DNA of 7,434 bases, from contig JAGROF010000131.1 in NCBI GenBank assembly GCA_020440405.1, forward strand, positions 1-7,434, in the 5' to 3' direction. Positions 1 to 6,423 of the stretch are shown here, in pieces. Within the stretch, counting starts at the first letter, position 1. Every line of letters starts with the position of its first letter. The translations under genes and the position numbers were made by a program. The notes under the pieces are model-generated. The model saw only the letters and a program-made list of their open reading frames with translations, did no database searches and was not told where the DNA came from. The stretch is from Chlamydiia bacterium. GTDB taxonomy: Bacteria; Chlamydiota; Chlamydiia; Chlamydiales; Simkaniaceae.

Positions 1-1362
1 GCTTCTCTCTCACAAGTAGGAGGAGAGGTGACGATTGGGTTTTTGGAGAAACACCGCGATCATTTCTTTTCAAAAAAAAATCCTTATATTGTCACAGGAG
101 TTGAGGGTCAAGACCTTCTGATCAGACGGCTGACCACCCCCCTAAAAAAGCAGCGTGCAATACGCGAAACCCTCCCTTTTCAGCTTGAGGCATTGATCCC
201 TTATCAATTAGATGAAGTGGTTGTCAAACCGATTTACACTCCAAAAGGGGAGAATACAGAAGCCCTTTTTTTTACTGTATCCAAGAAAAATTTAGAGAAG
301 CATTTGATGTCTTTAGAGGAAGAAGGACTCTCTCCTCAGTGGGTTTCTGCTGTTCCTATGGCTCTTTCTCGCTTTGCCTCTTTGGTATGCCCTGAAGAGC
401 CCAACCTTGTCGTTTTTCATATCGGTTCAACGAAAATTCAAATTGTCTCTTTACAAGATGGCACAATCTCTTCTCATCTTACCCTTCATATTGGAACAGA
501 TGACCTTAAAGAAGGGAAGGATAAGGTGGCTAAGCTGAAGCGGGAGGTTGATCGAGCGTTTTGCTTTCTTTCTCATAAGGAAGAGATGGAAGGAAAGCGG
601 TCTGCATTGTTTTGTGGAAAAGTGACCAAAGAAATAGAAGCCCTTCTCATGCATCAGGAGGGGTTAGTTCCTATAGAAGGAGATGGGCGAGGAGAATTTA
701 CATGGGAAACAATGCGCTCGTTTGCGATTCCCATTGGCCTCGCCTTAGACGCTTTAAAAAATGATGCAATGAGCATTCAATTCCGACAGGGCATGTATGT
801 ATCGAAACGATGTATTCAAACCTTGAGAAAAAAGGTGTTTTTGGGGGTAGGCTTAGCGGCAGTTCTTTTGGCACTCACAACAGCCTCTTCACGTCTTTTC
901 TTCTTTAAAAAAGAAAAAAATCTTCTCAATCAAATCAGTCATTTAATTGAGAAATACCAGGAAGATTTTCCGCAGCTAGCCCAGATAGATCTAGGAGAAA
1001 AATTGCCGGTCCTGATGAGCAACCTTTCAAAGACTCTTAAGGTTAAAAAAGGAAAAGACAATGTGTTTATCTCCCCCCCTCTTGTTAGTGATGTTCTGAC
1101 CTTCTTGGCAACACACCCTCAACTTGAAGGGGTGGAAGTGATAAAAGTTGACTATGAATTAAAAAAATATCCGACTCTTGAAAAACCTCAAGAGGAGTAC
1201 CTCCCTAAAGTACATCTAGTTTTTAACGTAAGAGAAGCAAAAAAAGCGCGTGCTTTTCATGATGCGATTGTGGAAGATACCACTTTTGTCGATGGGAGTA
1301 AAGAAATCGGCTGGAAACGAAACGACGATCAATATGAAATTACGTTCTTTTTACTTCAGTAA
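1..1362 (+). CDS. GspL/PilM-like inner-membrane assembly protein, 5'-partial
   Basis: Probable assembly-platform protein of a type II secretion or type IV pilus-like machine. Residues are counted from the GTG at 28. Residues 20-245 resemble the later part of a PilM/GspL actin-like domain: a TLPFQLEALIPYQ segment near 48-60, then a beta-strand region FHIGSTKIQIVSLQDG near 130-145. The motif SIQFRQGMYVSKR (249-261) matches the stretch that precedes the membrane helix in GspL. A single hydrophobic helix follows at about 269-293, then a short coiled coil and a C-terminal domain (about 345-444) with a ferredoxin-like strand/helix pattern, as in periplasmic GspL. The frame is open back to base 1, and the N-terminal nucleotide-binding strand of the family is not visible. 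I therefore treat the gene as truncated by the window edge. The GTG at 28, preceded by AGGAGG at 18-23, is the only visible alternative start. The 3' end overlaps the next gene by 29 bases. The family call is by eye; PilM fused to PilN is an equivalent description. Confidence 0.7.
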   Translation, partial: ASLSQVGGEVTIGFLEKHRDHFFSKKNPYIVTGVEGQDLLIRRLTTPLKKQRAIRETLPFQLEALIPYQLDEVVVKPIYTPKGENTEALFFTVSKKNLEKHLMSLEEEGLSPQWVSAVPMALSRFASLVCPEEPNLVVFHIGSTKIQIVSLQDGTISSHLTLHIGTDDLKEGKDKVAKLKREVDRAFCFLSHKEEMEGKRSALFCGKVTKEIEALLMHQEGLVPIEGDGRGEFTWETMRSFAIPIGLALDALKNDAMSIQFRQGMYVSKRCIQTLRKKVFLGVGLAAVLLALTTASSRLFFFKKEKNLLNQISHLIEKYQEDFPQLAQIDLGEKLPVLMSNLSKTLKVKKGKDNVFISPPLVSDVLTFLATHPQLEGVEVIKVDYELKKYPTLEKPQEEYLPKVHLVFNVREAKKARAFHDAIVEDTTFVDGSKEIGWKRNDDQYEITFFLLQ

Positions 1363-1993
1363 TCTTTCTTGGAAAAGTTTGATTCAAAATCGTTGGATGA
1401 TTGGAGGGATTTATTTTCTTTGTTTTCTTCCAACGTTGCTTGCTGCTTTTGCTATTTCTCGTCAGAAAGAGCAATTAGAAGAAGCAAAAGCAGCCATCGA
1501 TTGTTTAGTCATCAAGATGGAACGTCTTAAAGAGCTTCAGAAAGATCAACACCAATTTTTTAAAACATACGGTGAAGTTGACCCCTACTATCTCGATCAT
1601 GCGATTGAATCGATGCAATTCCTAAAACCTGAAGTAGAAGCTCTCCGCCTTGTTGTGAGCAGCCCGGCTTTCAAAGCGTGCGATCGACTTAAACAGCGCC
1701 TTCAGATGCTTTCACAAGGGAATAATGCATTTATTTTTTCAGAAGGTCCACGGAAAACAGTTGGAAAGCTCGAAGAAACCGAGCTCTTTCAAAAGAGGCC
1801 AGTCGAATTGAGTCGAGACGATTTGAAGCAGGTTTTATCGGTTGTTGAAGGGATCCCAATCGGAGAGGTTGTTATACCCCCTGGGCGTCCGCAAATGATT
1901 GTTAAACAGTTTCATTTAAGTAAGAAAAAACTTGCAGAAAGAGAGACGTATCAACTAGAAATGCAATTAATAAAAAGAGGTAAAATCCAATGA
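1334..1993 (+). CDS. GspM/PilO-like single-pass membrane protein
   Basis: Small bitopic protein of 219 residues. A basic cytoplasmic N-terminus (about 1-21) is followed by one membrane helix (about 22-42) and a charged, probably coiled-coil stretch (about 43-72). The long periplasmic part ends in a region (about 155-219) whose pattern, DLKQVLSVVEGIP followed by two beta strands, is reminiscent of the PilO/GspM ferredoxin-like domain. I chose the ATG at 1334 because it leaves a short positively charged tail before the helix. The frame stays open to an ATG at 1250, but that would mean a 113-base overlap with the GspL-like gene. The ribosome binding site is weak, which fits translational coupling across the 29-base overlap. 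It shares the stop/start ATGA with the lipoprotein gene behind it. The position directly after a GspL-like gene is the main reason for the GspM/PilO assignment; sequence similarity alone would be weak. Confidence 0.6.
   Translation: MKLRSFYFSNLSWKSLIQNRWMIGGIYFLCFLPTLLAAFAISRQKEQLEEAKAAIDCLVIKMERLKELQKDQHQFFKTYGEVDPYYLDHAIESMQFLKPEVEALRLVVSSPAFKACDRLKQRLQMLSQGNNAFIFSEGPRKTVGKLEETELFQKRPVELSRDDLKQVLSVVEGIPIGEVVIPPGRPQMIVKQFHLSKKKLAERETYQLEMQLIKRGKIQ
1976..1980 (+). promoter_or_regulatory. Shine-Dalgarno site of the repeat lipoprotein gene
   Basis: AGAGG lies nine bases before the ATG at 1990, inside the last codons of the GspM/PilO-like gene. Together with the ATGA stop/start overlap it fixes the lipoprotein start and implies coupled translation. 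Confidence 0.6.
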
Positions 1994-3273
1994 AGTTAAA
2001 AGAGCTATTCTTATGCATTCTGCTGGGGTTATTTGTCGGATGTGGAAATCGACAGGGCACTCACAGTGAAAAGTTAACCAGTATTCAGGTCATGGACCGG
2101 AATGGATTCAAGGAGACCATTAGTAGCCAAGATCGGCTTGCGCTTTACGAAAATACAAATTTTCTAACCCCTCAACCTTATGAAAAAGTCGTCCGGATGT
2201 TTAGTCGGGATGAGGATGGAAAAACGCATTCGAAGTTGACAACGTATCATGATAATGGAGAGGTTTGGCAGTATTTAGAAGTTGTAAATGGTAGAGCTTG
2301 TGGAGTGTACCGGGAGTGGCATGATAATGGAGTCCTTCGTTTAGATGTTATTGTAGTTGAGGGATTAGGGGACTTAAGCGAAAACGCCCAAAAAGAGTGG
2401 GTTTTTGATGGAATTTCTAGGGTTTGGAATGCTCGGGGCCAACTTTTAGCTGAAATCAATTATGAAAAAGGAAAACTGCAAGGGAAATCGCTTTATTACC
2501 ATCCAAACGGAGTGGTTAAAAAGATGATTCCTTATGAAAGTGATCGGATTGATGGAGATCTTCTCCATTATAATGAGCAGGGGCAGGTCATTGGGAAGAC
2601 CCCTTATATCCAGGGGAAGCGGCATGGGTTTGCCATGTTTAAAGGGGATCGTTTGCAGCCTCCCTATTCAGAGGAATACCGTGATGATCTACTGTTGAAT
2701 GCAACCTATCACGATTTCTCAGGGAAAATGATAGGAAAAATCGAGGCGGGAAATGGAAAGCAAGTGATCTATGTGGATGGAACACTTCATTCCATTAGAG
2801 AATACCATCAGGGGGTTCCTGAGGGAGAAGTTCAGCTGTACAATACGCGAGGGGAACTCACTACAGTGTTTCATACAAAAGAGGGAATGAGGCATGGGGC
2901 AGAGTGGGTATATTATAGCGCTTTAGGAAAAGATCAGGAGCCAAAGCCAAGGCTTTACATTGAATGGGTTAGAGATGAAATACAAGGGGTATGCCGCACA
3001 TGGTATCCTAATGGTATTCTCGAAAGCGAAAGAGAAATCCGAAACAATAAAAAACAGGGAATTTGTTCTGCTTGGTATCAAGATGGATCATTAATGATGA
3101 TCGAAGAGTATGAGAATGATCTACTCCGTCGCGGAAGTTATGTCAAAAAAGGAGAGAAAACACCCGCCTCTACTGTGGAAAATGGAGAGGGGGTGGCAAC
3201 CCTTTATGACTCTGAAGGATTTTTCATCAAACGGGCTGTTTATCAGAAAGGACTTCCTGTGGATGAGTTATAA
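1990..3273 (+). CDS. lipoprotein with MORN_2/YwqK-type repeats
   Basis: A 427-residue exported lipoprotein. Residues 1-18 form a signal peptide ending in LFVGC, so Cys18 is the likely lipidated residue after signal peptidase II cleavage. The rest is built from degenerate repeats of about 20-25 residues. Their core is a turn such as Y-x-D/P-N-G-x-(hydrophobic) followed by Y-x-x-G-x-x-x-G. Clear copies lie near 86-107, 110-123, 146-166, 169-190, 193-213, 283-304, 337-358 and 361-383. Such repeats define the MORN_2 or 'YwqK family antitoxin' annotation, a name inherited from databases that does not show a toxin partner. No toxin-like gene is adjacent. The start is fixed by the ATGA overlap with the previous gene and by AGAGG at 1976-1980. 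It overlaps the cyclo-ligase gene by 11 bases. From memory it corresponds to C. trachomatis CT648. Its location in the envelope is inferred; its function is unknown. Confidence 0.75.
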   Translation: MKLKELFLCILLGLFVGCGNRQGTHSEKLTSIQVMDRNGFKETISSQDRLALYENTNFLTPQPYEKVVRMFSRDEDGKTHSKLTTYHDNGEVWQYLEVVNGRACGVYREWHDNGVLRLDVIVVEGLGDLSENAQKEWVFDGISRVWNARGQLLAEINYEKGKLQGKSLYYHPNGVVKKMIPYESDRIDGDLLHYNEQGQVIGKTPYIQGKRHGFAMFKGDRLQPPYSEEYRDDLLLNATYHDFSGKMIGKIEAGNGKQVIYVDGTLHSIREYHQGVPEGEVQLYNTRGELTTVFHTKEGMRHGAEWVYYSALGKDQEPKPRLYIEWVRDEIQGVCRTWYPNGILESEREIRNNKKQGICSAWYQDGSLMMIEEYENDLLRRGSYVKKGEKTPASTVENGEGVATLYDSEGFFIKRAVYQKGLPVDEL

Positions 3274-3802
3274 AGCAAAGGTTAGAAAAGCCTATCTTGA
3301 TAAACGCAGGGGCATTGCGTGGGCAAGAAAAGAAGAAGCAAAGCAAGAAGCCTATAAAACTCTGACAGCCGTTTTAAAAGAGCTTTCCTATGTTCTATCT
3401 TTTGCAAGTAAAAAGGAAGAAATTGATCTATGGCCTCTCAATCAAAAGCTTGCAGATGAAAAGCGCCTCCTTTTTCCCCGCCTTGACGCTTCAGAAGCGA
3501 TTGTTCCTTACCGGGTAACAGATTTAAAGCACCTTGCTTTTCACCCTAAGTGGGGTGTTTTAGAGCCCGATCCGGCGCTTTGCTTAAAATGTCCCCTTGA
3601 GAAAGTAAGCGCTGTTCTTGTTCCTGGCGTGGTTTTCGATGCTACGTTTAACCGCTTAGGGTATGGAAAAGGGCATTATGATCGGTTTCTTTCAAGACTT
3701 TCTTGCCCCTTTTTAGGAGTGGGTTTTAAAGAACAGCTTTCGGAAGATCCTTTAGAGGTCGAACCCCACGATGTTCCTTTGACCGACCTTTATCTGTTTT
3801 GA
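3263..3802 (+). CDS. ygfA: 5-formyltetrahydrofolate cyclo-ligase (methenyl-THF synthetase)
   Basis: Cytosolic enzyme of 179 residues that converts 5-formyltetrahydrofolate to 5,10-methenyltetrahydrofolate using ATP, returning stored folate to one-carbon metabolism. The N-terminus carries the basic helix KAKVRKAYLDKRR (4-16). EKRLLFPRL (66-74) matches the family's conserved lysine/proline strand. PGVVFDATFNRLGYGKGHYDRF (split here as 121-130 and 131-142) is the family signature, with the glycine-rich phosphate-binding loop RLGYGKG. EPHDVPLTDLYL at the end matches the conserved C-terminal HD motif. Length is normal for the family. I chose the ATG at 3263 because AAAGGA (3247-3252) precedes it and the N-terminus then aligns with the family. 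The frame stays open to an ATG at 3110, but that stretch lies wholly inside the lipoprotein gene. It overlaps that gene by 11 bases and is the last gene of the + operon. It ends nine bases from the convergent - strand gene. Confidence 0.93.
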   Translation: MSYKAKVRKAYLDKRRGIAWARKEEAKQEAYKTLTAVLKELSYVLSFASKKEEIDLWPLNQKLADEKRLLFPRLDASEAIVPYRVTDLKHLAFHPKWGVLEPDPALCLKCPLEKVSAVLVPGVVFDATFNRLGYGKGHYDRFLSRLSCPFLGVGFKEQLSEDPLEVEPHDVPLTDLYLF

Positions 3803-3811
3803 CGATACGCC

Positions 3812-4189
3812 CTAATATTTTGCATGAGGAGGGCGCTCTTCATGGTCTCTGTGAGGATCTGGTTGGGTATGACTTCCACACTTTTTGGGACCTCGTGAGC
3901 GTTGGGCGTAAACACGAGAATTCTCTGCAACAATAGAGGATTTTCCATAGAAGTCTCCATTTGGACAGGAAAAGATGACGTAGAAAGGGCCTTTTGCATA
4001 GTCTTTTGCATTGTAAGGACTCTCTTGCCACTTGATGTAGTGTCCGGAAATGACAGTCATGTTTGACAGTTCAACATTAGTTTTTGTGTAGATCTTAGCT
4101 TGCAAGGTGTAGGAACTATCGTTGTAGATTTCAATGGAGGCTGCAGAAAGAAAGAATGAAAAAAGTAAAAAACAGACAAACGTTTTCAT
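3812..4189 (-). CDS. small exported protein, paralogue B of a tandem pair
   Basis: Unrecognised family; 125 residues. MKTFVCFLLFSFFLSAA is a typical signal peptide, with likely cleavage before Ser18. The mature protein begins SIEIYNDSSYTLQAKI and runs through a Trp (54) and two cysteines (75 and 104), then ends in a polar Pro/His-rich tail. Residues 18-104 align without a gap with residues 23-109 of the upstream neighbour, including the Trp, both cysteines, the CxNG turn and the RGPxxC ending. This is a tandem duplication. The strand-rich pattern suggests a small beta-sandwich closed by a disulfide in the periplasm or outside the cell; this is inference. I start at 4189 because the signal peptide begins there and the ATG sits one base after the neighbour's stop, which suggests translational coupling. 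A longer in-frame extension to 4429 is only a shadow of the neighbour. It is the last gene of the oppA operon. Confidence 0.75.
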   Translation of the reverse strand: MKTFVCFLLFSFFLSAASIEIYNDSSYTLQAKIYTKTNVELSNMTVISGHYIKWQESPYNAKDYAKGPFYVIFSCPNGDFYGKSSIVAENSRVYAQRSRGPKKCGSHTQPDPHRDHEERPPHAKY

Positions 4190-4190
4190 T

Positions 4191-4748
4191 TTAAGGAGGC
4201 CCCCAAATGGGATCACCAGGAGCGCTGTGAGGATCTGCCGGCCCAAGGGAGTTTCCTCCCTGCTGCTGTCCTTGTTGGCCACTTTGTTTTTGACCAGGCG
4301 TTGCATCAAAGGGTGTTTGATTCGGATTAAAGGGTTCTTGGTTGGGATTAAAAGGTTGTTGATCCGTTGGGACTCCCATAGACTCTTTGTCGCTTTGCTG
4401 TTGATCTTTTTTATCTTTTTCACAAACAAGAGGGCCGCGGGCTGACAGCACGCTCACTGTTCCCCCTTGTCCCACACCAGTGATCGTTCCAAATGTTTTT
4501 CCATTTTTGCAGATGAAGATGATTGTATAAGGGGTTTGAGACCATGTCGAGTTCCCCCCAGAAAAATCCTGCCATTGAGCCTGCTGTTGGGGAGCAAGAG
4601 AAAGTGATCCTTGATGACTTCCATCAGCAGCCAGAATATTAGCGGTGAGTTGATAGATGCTATCATTGAAAATGCGCACAGAGCCTCCAAATAAGAGGCT
4701 CGAGCAAAAAAGGGATCCTAAAAGAGCGAATTTAATTGCATTCCACAT
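4191..4748 (-). CDS. small exported protein, paralogue A, with a Gln/Pro-rich tail
   Basis: Unrecognised family; 185 residues. The N-terminus is a signal peptide (about 1-22, hydrophobic core to LLFGG) without a convincing lipobox. The mature domain SVRIFNDSIYQLTANI...C (23-109) matches paralogue B residue for residue in spacing, with Trp59, Cys80 and Cys109 conserved. After Cys109 comes a low-complexity tail of about 75 residues, rich in Gln, Pro, Asn, Gly and Lys. It contains two perfect heptads PFNPNQ(E/T) and a third degenerate copy (132-152), and ends DPIWGPP. Such tails often act as flexible linkers or envelope spacers, but nothing here shows the role. The ATG at 4748 overlaps the end of oppA by 17 bases, and the stop lies one base before paralogue B. 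It is therefore the middle gene of a three-gene operon. Functional association with OppA is inferred from this coupling only. Confidence 0.78.
   Translation of the reverse strand: MWNAIKFALLGSLFCSSLLFGGSVRIFNDSIYQLTANILAADGSHQGSLSLAPQQQAQWQDFSGGNSTWSQTPYTIIFICKNGKTFGTITGVGQGGTVSVLSARGPLVCEKDKKDQQQSDKESMGVPTDQQPFNPNQEPFNPNQTPFDATPGQKQSGQQGQQQGGNSLGPADPHSAPGDPIWGPP
4293..4355 (-). repeat. 21-base tandem repeat coding for PFNPNQx heptads
   Basis: Three consecutive 21-base units (4335-4355, 4314-4334, 4293-4313) encode PFNPNQE, PFNPNQT and PFDATPG. The first two share the GGATTAAA-type core on the + strand at exactly 21-base offset; the third is decayed. The unit length is a multiple of three, so copy-number change would keep the frame of the exported protein's tail. 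Confidence 0.7.
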
Positions 4749-6339
4749 GTGCCCATTTAAAATCGATATTCCCCATTGTTGTCAAGACAACGTCTTTTAA
4801 TTTGTCATCTTGGACATGAAGCAATGAATAATGATAGAGTGGAATAACAGGCAATTCACTGATAAGAATTTCTTCGGAACGACGCAGAATATTTTTTCGC
4901 TCTTCTTTATCTGTTGTTTGATACGAGGTTTCTAGAAGTTCACCATAGCTCGGGTGACTCCAATTTGTGTTGTTTGTGCCCGCATCTTTTGTGAAGACCT
5001 CAAGGAAATTAATCGGATCTCCAAAATCTGCAAACCAATCCCCAAGCGCGAGGGTGTAGTCTTTTTTAGAGACGCGATCGAAATAGACTCTTTTTTCTAG
5101 AGGTTCTAAACGCACATGGATTCCAAGAGCCTCTTTCCATTGGCTCTGGATGGCTTGCACGGTTACATGGGCACGTTCTCCCGATCCATAGGTTAGAACG
5201 ATCTCTGGAAGATTTTCAGCAGTCATTTCTAACTCTTCTAACGCTTCATCAAAGAGTTTTTGTGCGAGTTCTACGTTGCCATCTTGAAAATAGGCCTCTT
5301 GTGAAAGCCCCATTGCCTTAGGGACAATTCCTGTAGCAGGGATTTGCTTTCCTTGTAAAACATGCTCAACGATTGCTTGTCTATCAATGGCATAAGCCAA
5401 AGCTTGCCGCAATTTCTTCGATTCAAAGGGAGATTTTTTGACATTCACGCGTATCCAACTTGTAGCAAGGGCTGGCGTTGAGTGGAGTTTATTTTTTTCC
5501 ATAAGGGATTGGATGGCATCGACAGGAATAGCAGAGAATGGGGACCCGTCCCAATCTACATCATTGCTGCCGAATATTTTAAAGCCTGTATCTTCACTGA
5601 CCATGACGAGGTTGACCTTTGAAAGCAAGACAGCTTTTTGATCCCAATAGTGAGGATTTTTAAGTGCAGTGATCGTGTTGTGGTGCTTCCACTCGGATAG
5701 TATAAAAGGCCCATTCCCTACATAAGTTGTTTCTTTCTCAGCCCAATGGGGATTGTGGCGATCGACCTTACTATTGACCGGAAAGAAAATCGGATGGGTC
5801 AGAAGATCTAGAAAGTAGGGAGTCGGGTGATTAAGAGTGATAACCAGAGTCTTTGCATCAGGCGTTTCAATACCGAGGAGGCTTAAAGGGAGGTTGCCTG
5901 TATTTGCTTCTCGGGCATTTTTGATCACGTACAAAAGATTTGCATTAGGAGAAATAAAGGTAGGCGTGAGGCTTTTTTTCCATGCGTAGGCAAAGTCATA
6001 GGAAGTGACAGGGTCCCCATTAGACCATTGACTCTCTTTAAGAGTAAAGGTGTAGGTTTTCTGATCCGGGGAGATATCTACTTTTTTCGCAGCAGCAAGA
6101 GTAGTGGCGCCATGCTGGTCAGGACGGGTTAAACCTTCCATGAGCATTCGAACGACATTTCCATCGTTTAAAGCGCGGATTTTTCGGGGATCAAGCGTTT
6201 GAGGTTCAGTGGTAATATTGATAGAAATCTCTTGCTTGGCACCCTTGGAAACATGGGCAGAGGCTCCTCCTCGCTTACACCCCGTAAGACTGAGAGTGAG
6301 AAGAGGTAAAAGAACCGTCATTCGTAAAAAAGCTTTCAT
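4732..6339 (-). CDS. oppA: OppA-type oligopeptide-binding lipoprotein
   Basis: Substrate-binding component of an ABC oligopeptide importer (SBP_bac_5 family), 535 residues, the usual length. MKAFLRMTVLLPLLTLSLTGC is a lipoprotein signal with Cys21 as lipid anchor. Family landmarks follow: NITTEPQTLDPRK near 41-53, a DGNVVRMLMEGLTRPD stretch at 59-74, WSNGDPVTSYDFAYAWKKSL near 105-124, GNGPFILSEW (208-217) and LRQALAYAIDRQAIVEHVL (310-328). I prefer the ATG at 6339 over the one at 6351. GAGGA (6345-6349) sits five bases before 6339, while the upstream ATG overlaps this site and has none of its own. It leads an operon with the two exported paralogues. No oppB, C, D or F gene is in the window, so the permease must be encoded elsewhere. 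Chlamydiae carry several oppA copies, and which one this matches cannot be told here. It could bind free peptides, peptidoglycan peptides or both. Confidence 0.92.
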   Translation of the reverse strand: MKAFLRMTVLLPLLTLSLTGCKRGGASAHVSKGAKQEISINITTEPQTLDPRKIRALNDGNVVRMLMEGLTRPDQHGATTLAAAKKVDISPDQKTYTFTLKESQWSNGDPVTSYDFAYAWKKSLTPTFISPNANLLYVIKNAREANTGNLPLSLLGIETPDAKTLVITLNHPTPYFLDLLTHPIFFPVNSKVDRHNPHWAEKETTYVGNGPFILSEWKHHNTITALKNPHYWDQKAVLLSKVNLVMVSEDTGFKIFGSNDVDWDGSPFSAIPVDAIQSLMEKNKLHSTPALATSWIRVNVKKSPFESKKLRQALAYAIDRQAIVEHVLQGKQIPATGIVPKAMGLSQEAYFQDGNVELAQKLFDEALEELEMTAENLPEIVLTYGSGERAHVTVQAIQSQWKEALGIHVRLEPLEKRVYFDRVSKKDYTLALGDWFADFGDPINFLEVFTKDAGTNNTNWSHPSYGELLETSYQTTDKEERKNILRRSEEILISELPVIPLYHYSLLHVQDDKLKDVVLTTMGNIDFKWAHVECN

Positions 6340-6344
6340 ATTCA

Positions 6345-6349
6345 TCCTC
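6345..6349 (-). promoter_or_regulatory. Shine-Dalgarno site that decides the oppA start
   Basis: GAGGA on the - strand, five bases before the ATG at 6339. It overlaps the more upstream in-frame ATG at 6351, which makes that ATG unlikely as the start and shortens OppA to a standard lipoprotein signal peptide. Confidence 0.65.
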
Positions 6350-6351
6350 AT

Positions 6352-6423
6352 GCTGTGCTAGTCTATTAGAAAATATGAATTTAGTGGGATAAGGTATTTT
6401 TTGCACGAGAATTTTGAAATATC
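6352..6423. promoter_or_regulatory. divergent promoter region between oppA and the NlpC/P60 gene
   Basis: This is the only real intergenic gap in the window and must hold the start signals of both divergent units unless they are read from outside. It is AT-rich. On the + strand TTAGAA (6366-6371) and GATAAG (6388-6393), 16 bases apart, form a weak sigma-70-like pair. I found no convincing pair for oppA on the - strand, and no operator-like palindrome. Confidence 0.35.

Noticed and set aside
1250..1333. Upstream in-frame start for the GspM/PilO-like gene
   Set aside because: It would add 28 residues and a 113-base overlap with the GspL-like gene. The ATG at 1334 gives a normal short cytoplasmic tail before the membrane helix.
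3110..3262. Upstream in-frame extension of the cyclo-ligase
   Set aside because: It lies wholly inside the lipoprotein gene, has no family similarity, and the ATG at 3263 has its own Shine-Dalgarno site and fits the family N-terminus.
1990..3273. Reading the YwqK-like lipoprotein as the antitoxin of a toxin-antitoxin pair
   Set aside because: No toxin-like gene is next to it. The label comes from database naming of the repeat, and a lipoprotein signal argues against a cytosolic antitoxin.
3808..3835. Inverted repeat CGCCCT/AGGGCG between the convergent cyclo-ligase and paralogue B genes
   Set aside because: The stem is only six pairs with a 16-base loop and no T run on either strand, so it is not a convincing terminator.
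4190..4429. 80-residue N-terminal extension of paralogue B
   Set aside because: It is a shifted-frame reading of paralogue A. The signal peptide starts exactly at 4189, one base after paralogue A's stop.
4134..4445. Open frame on the + strand opposite the paralogue pair
   Set aside because: It is antisense to two supported exported genes, and its hydrophobic part comes from the complement of the Gln/Pro-rich tail. It has no ribosome binding site and no recognisable domain.
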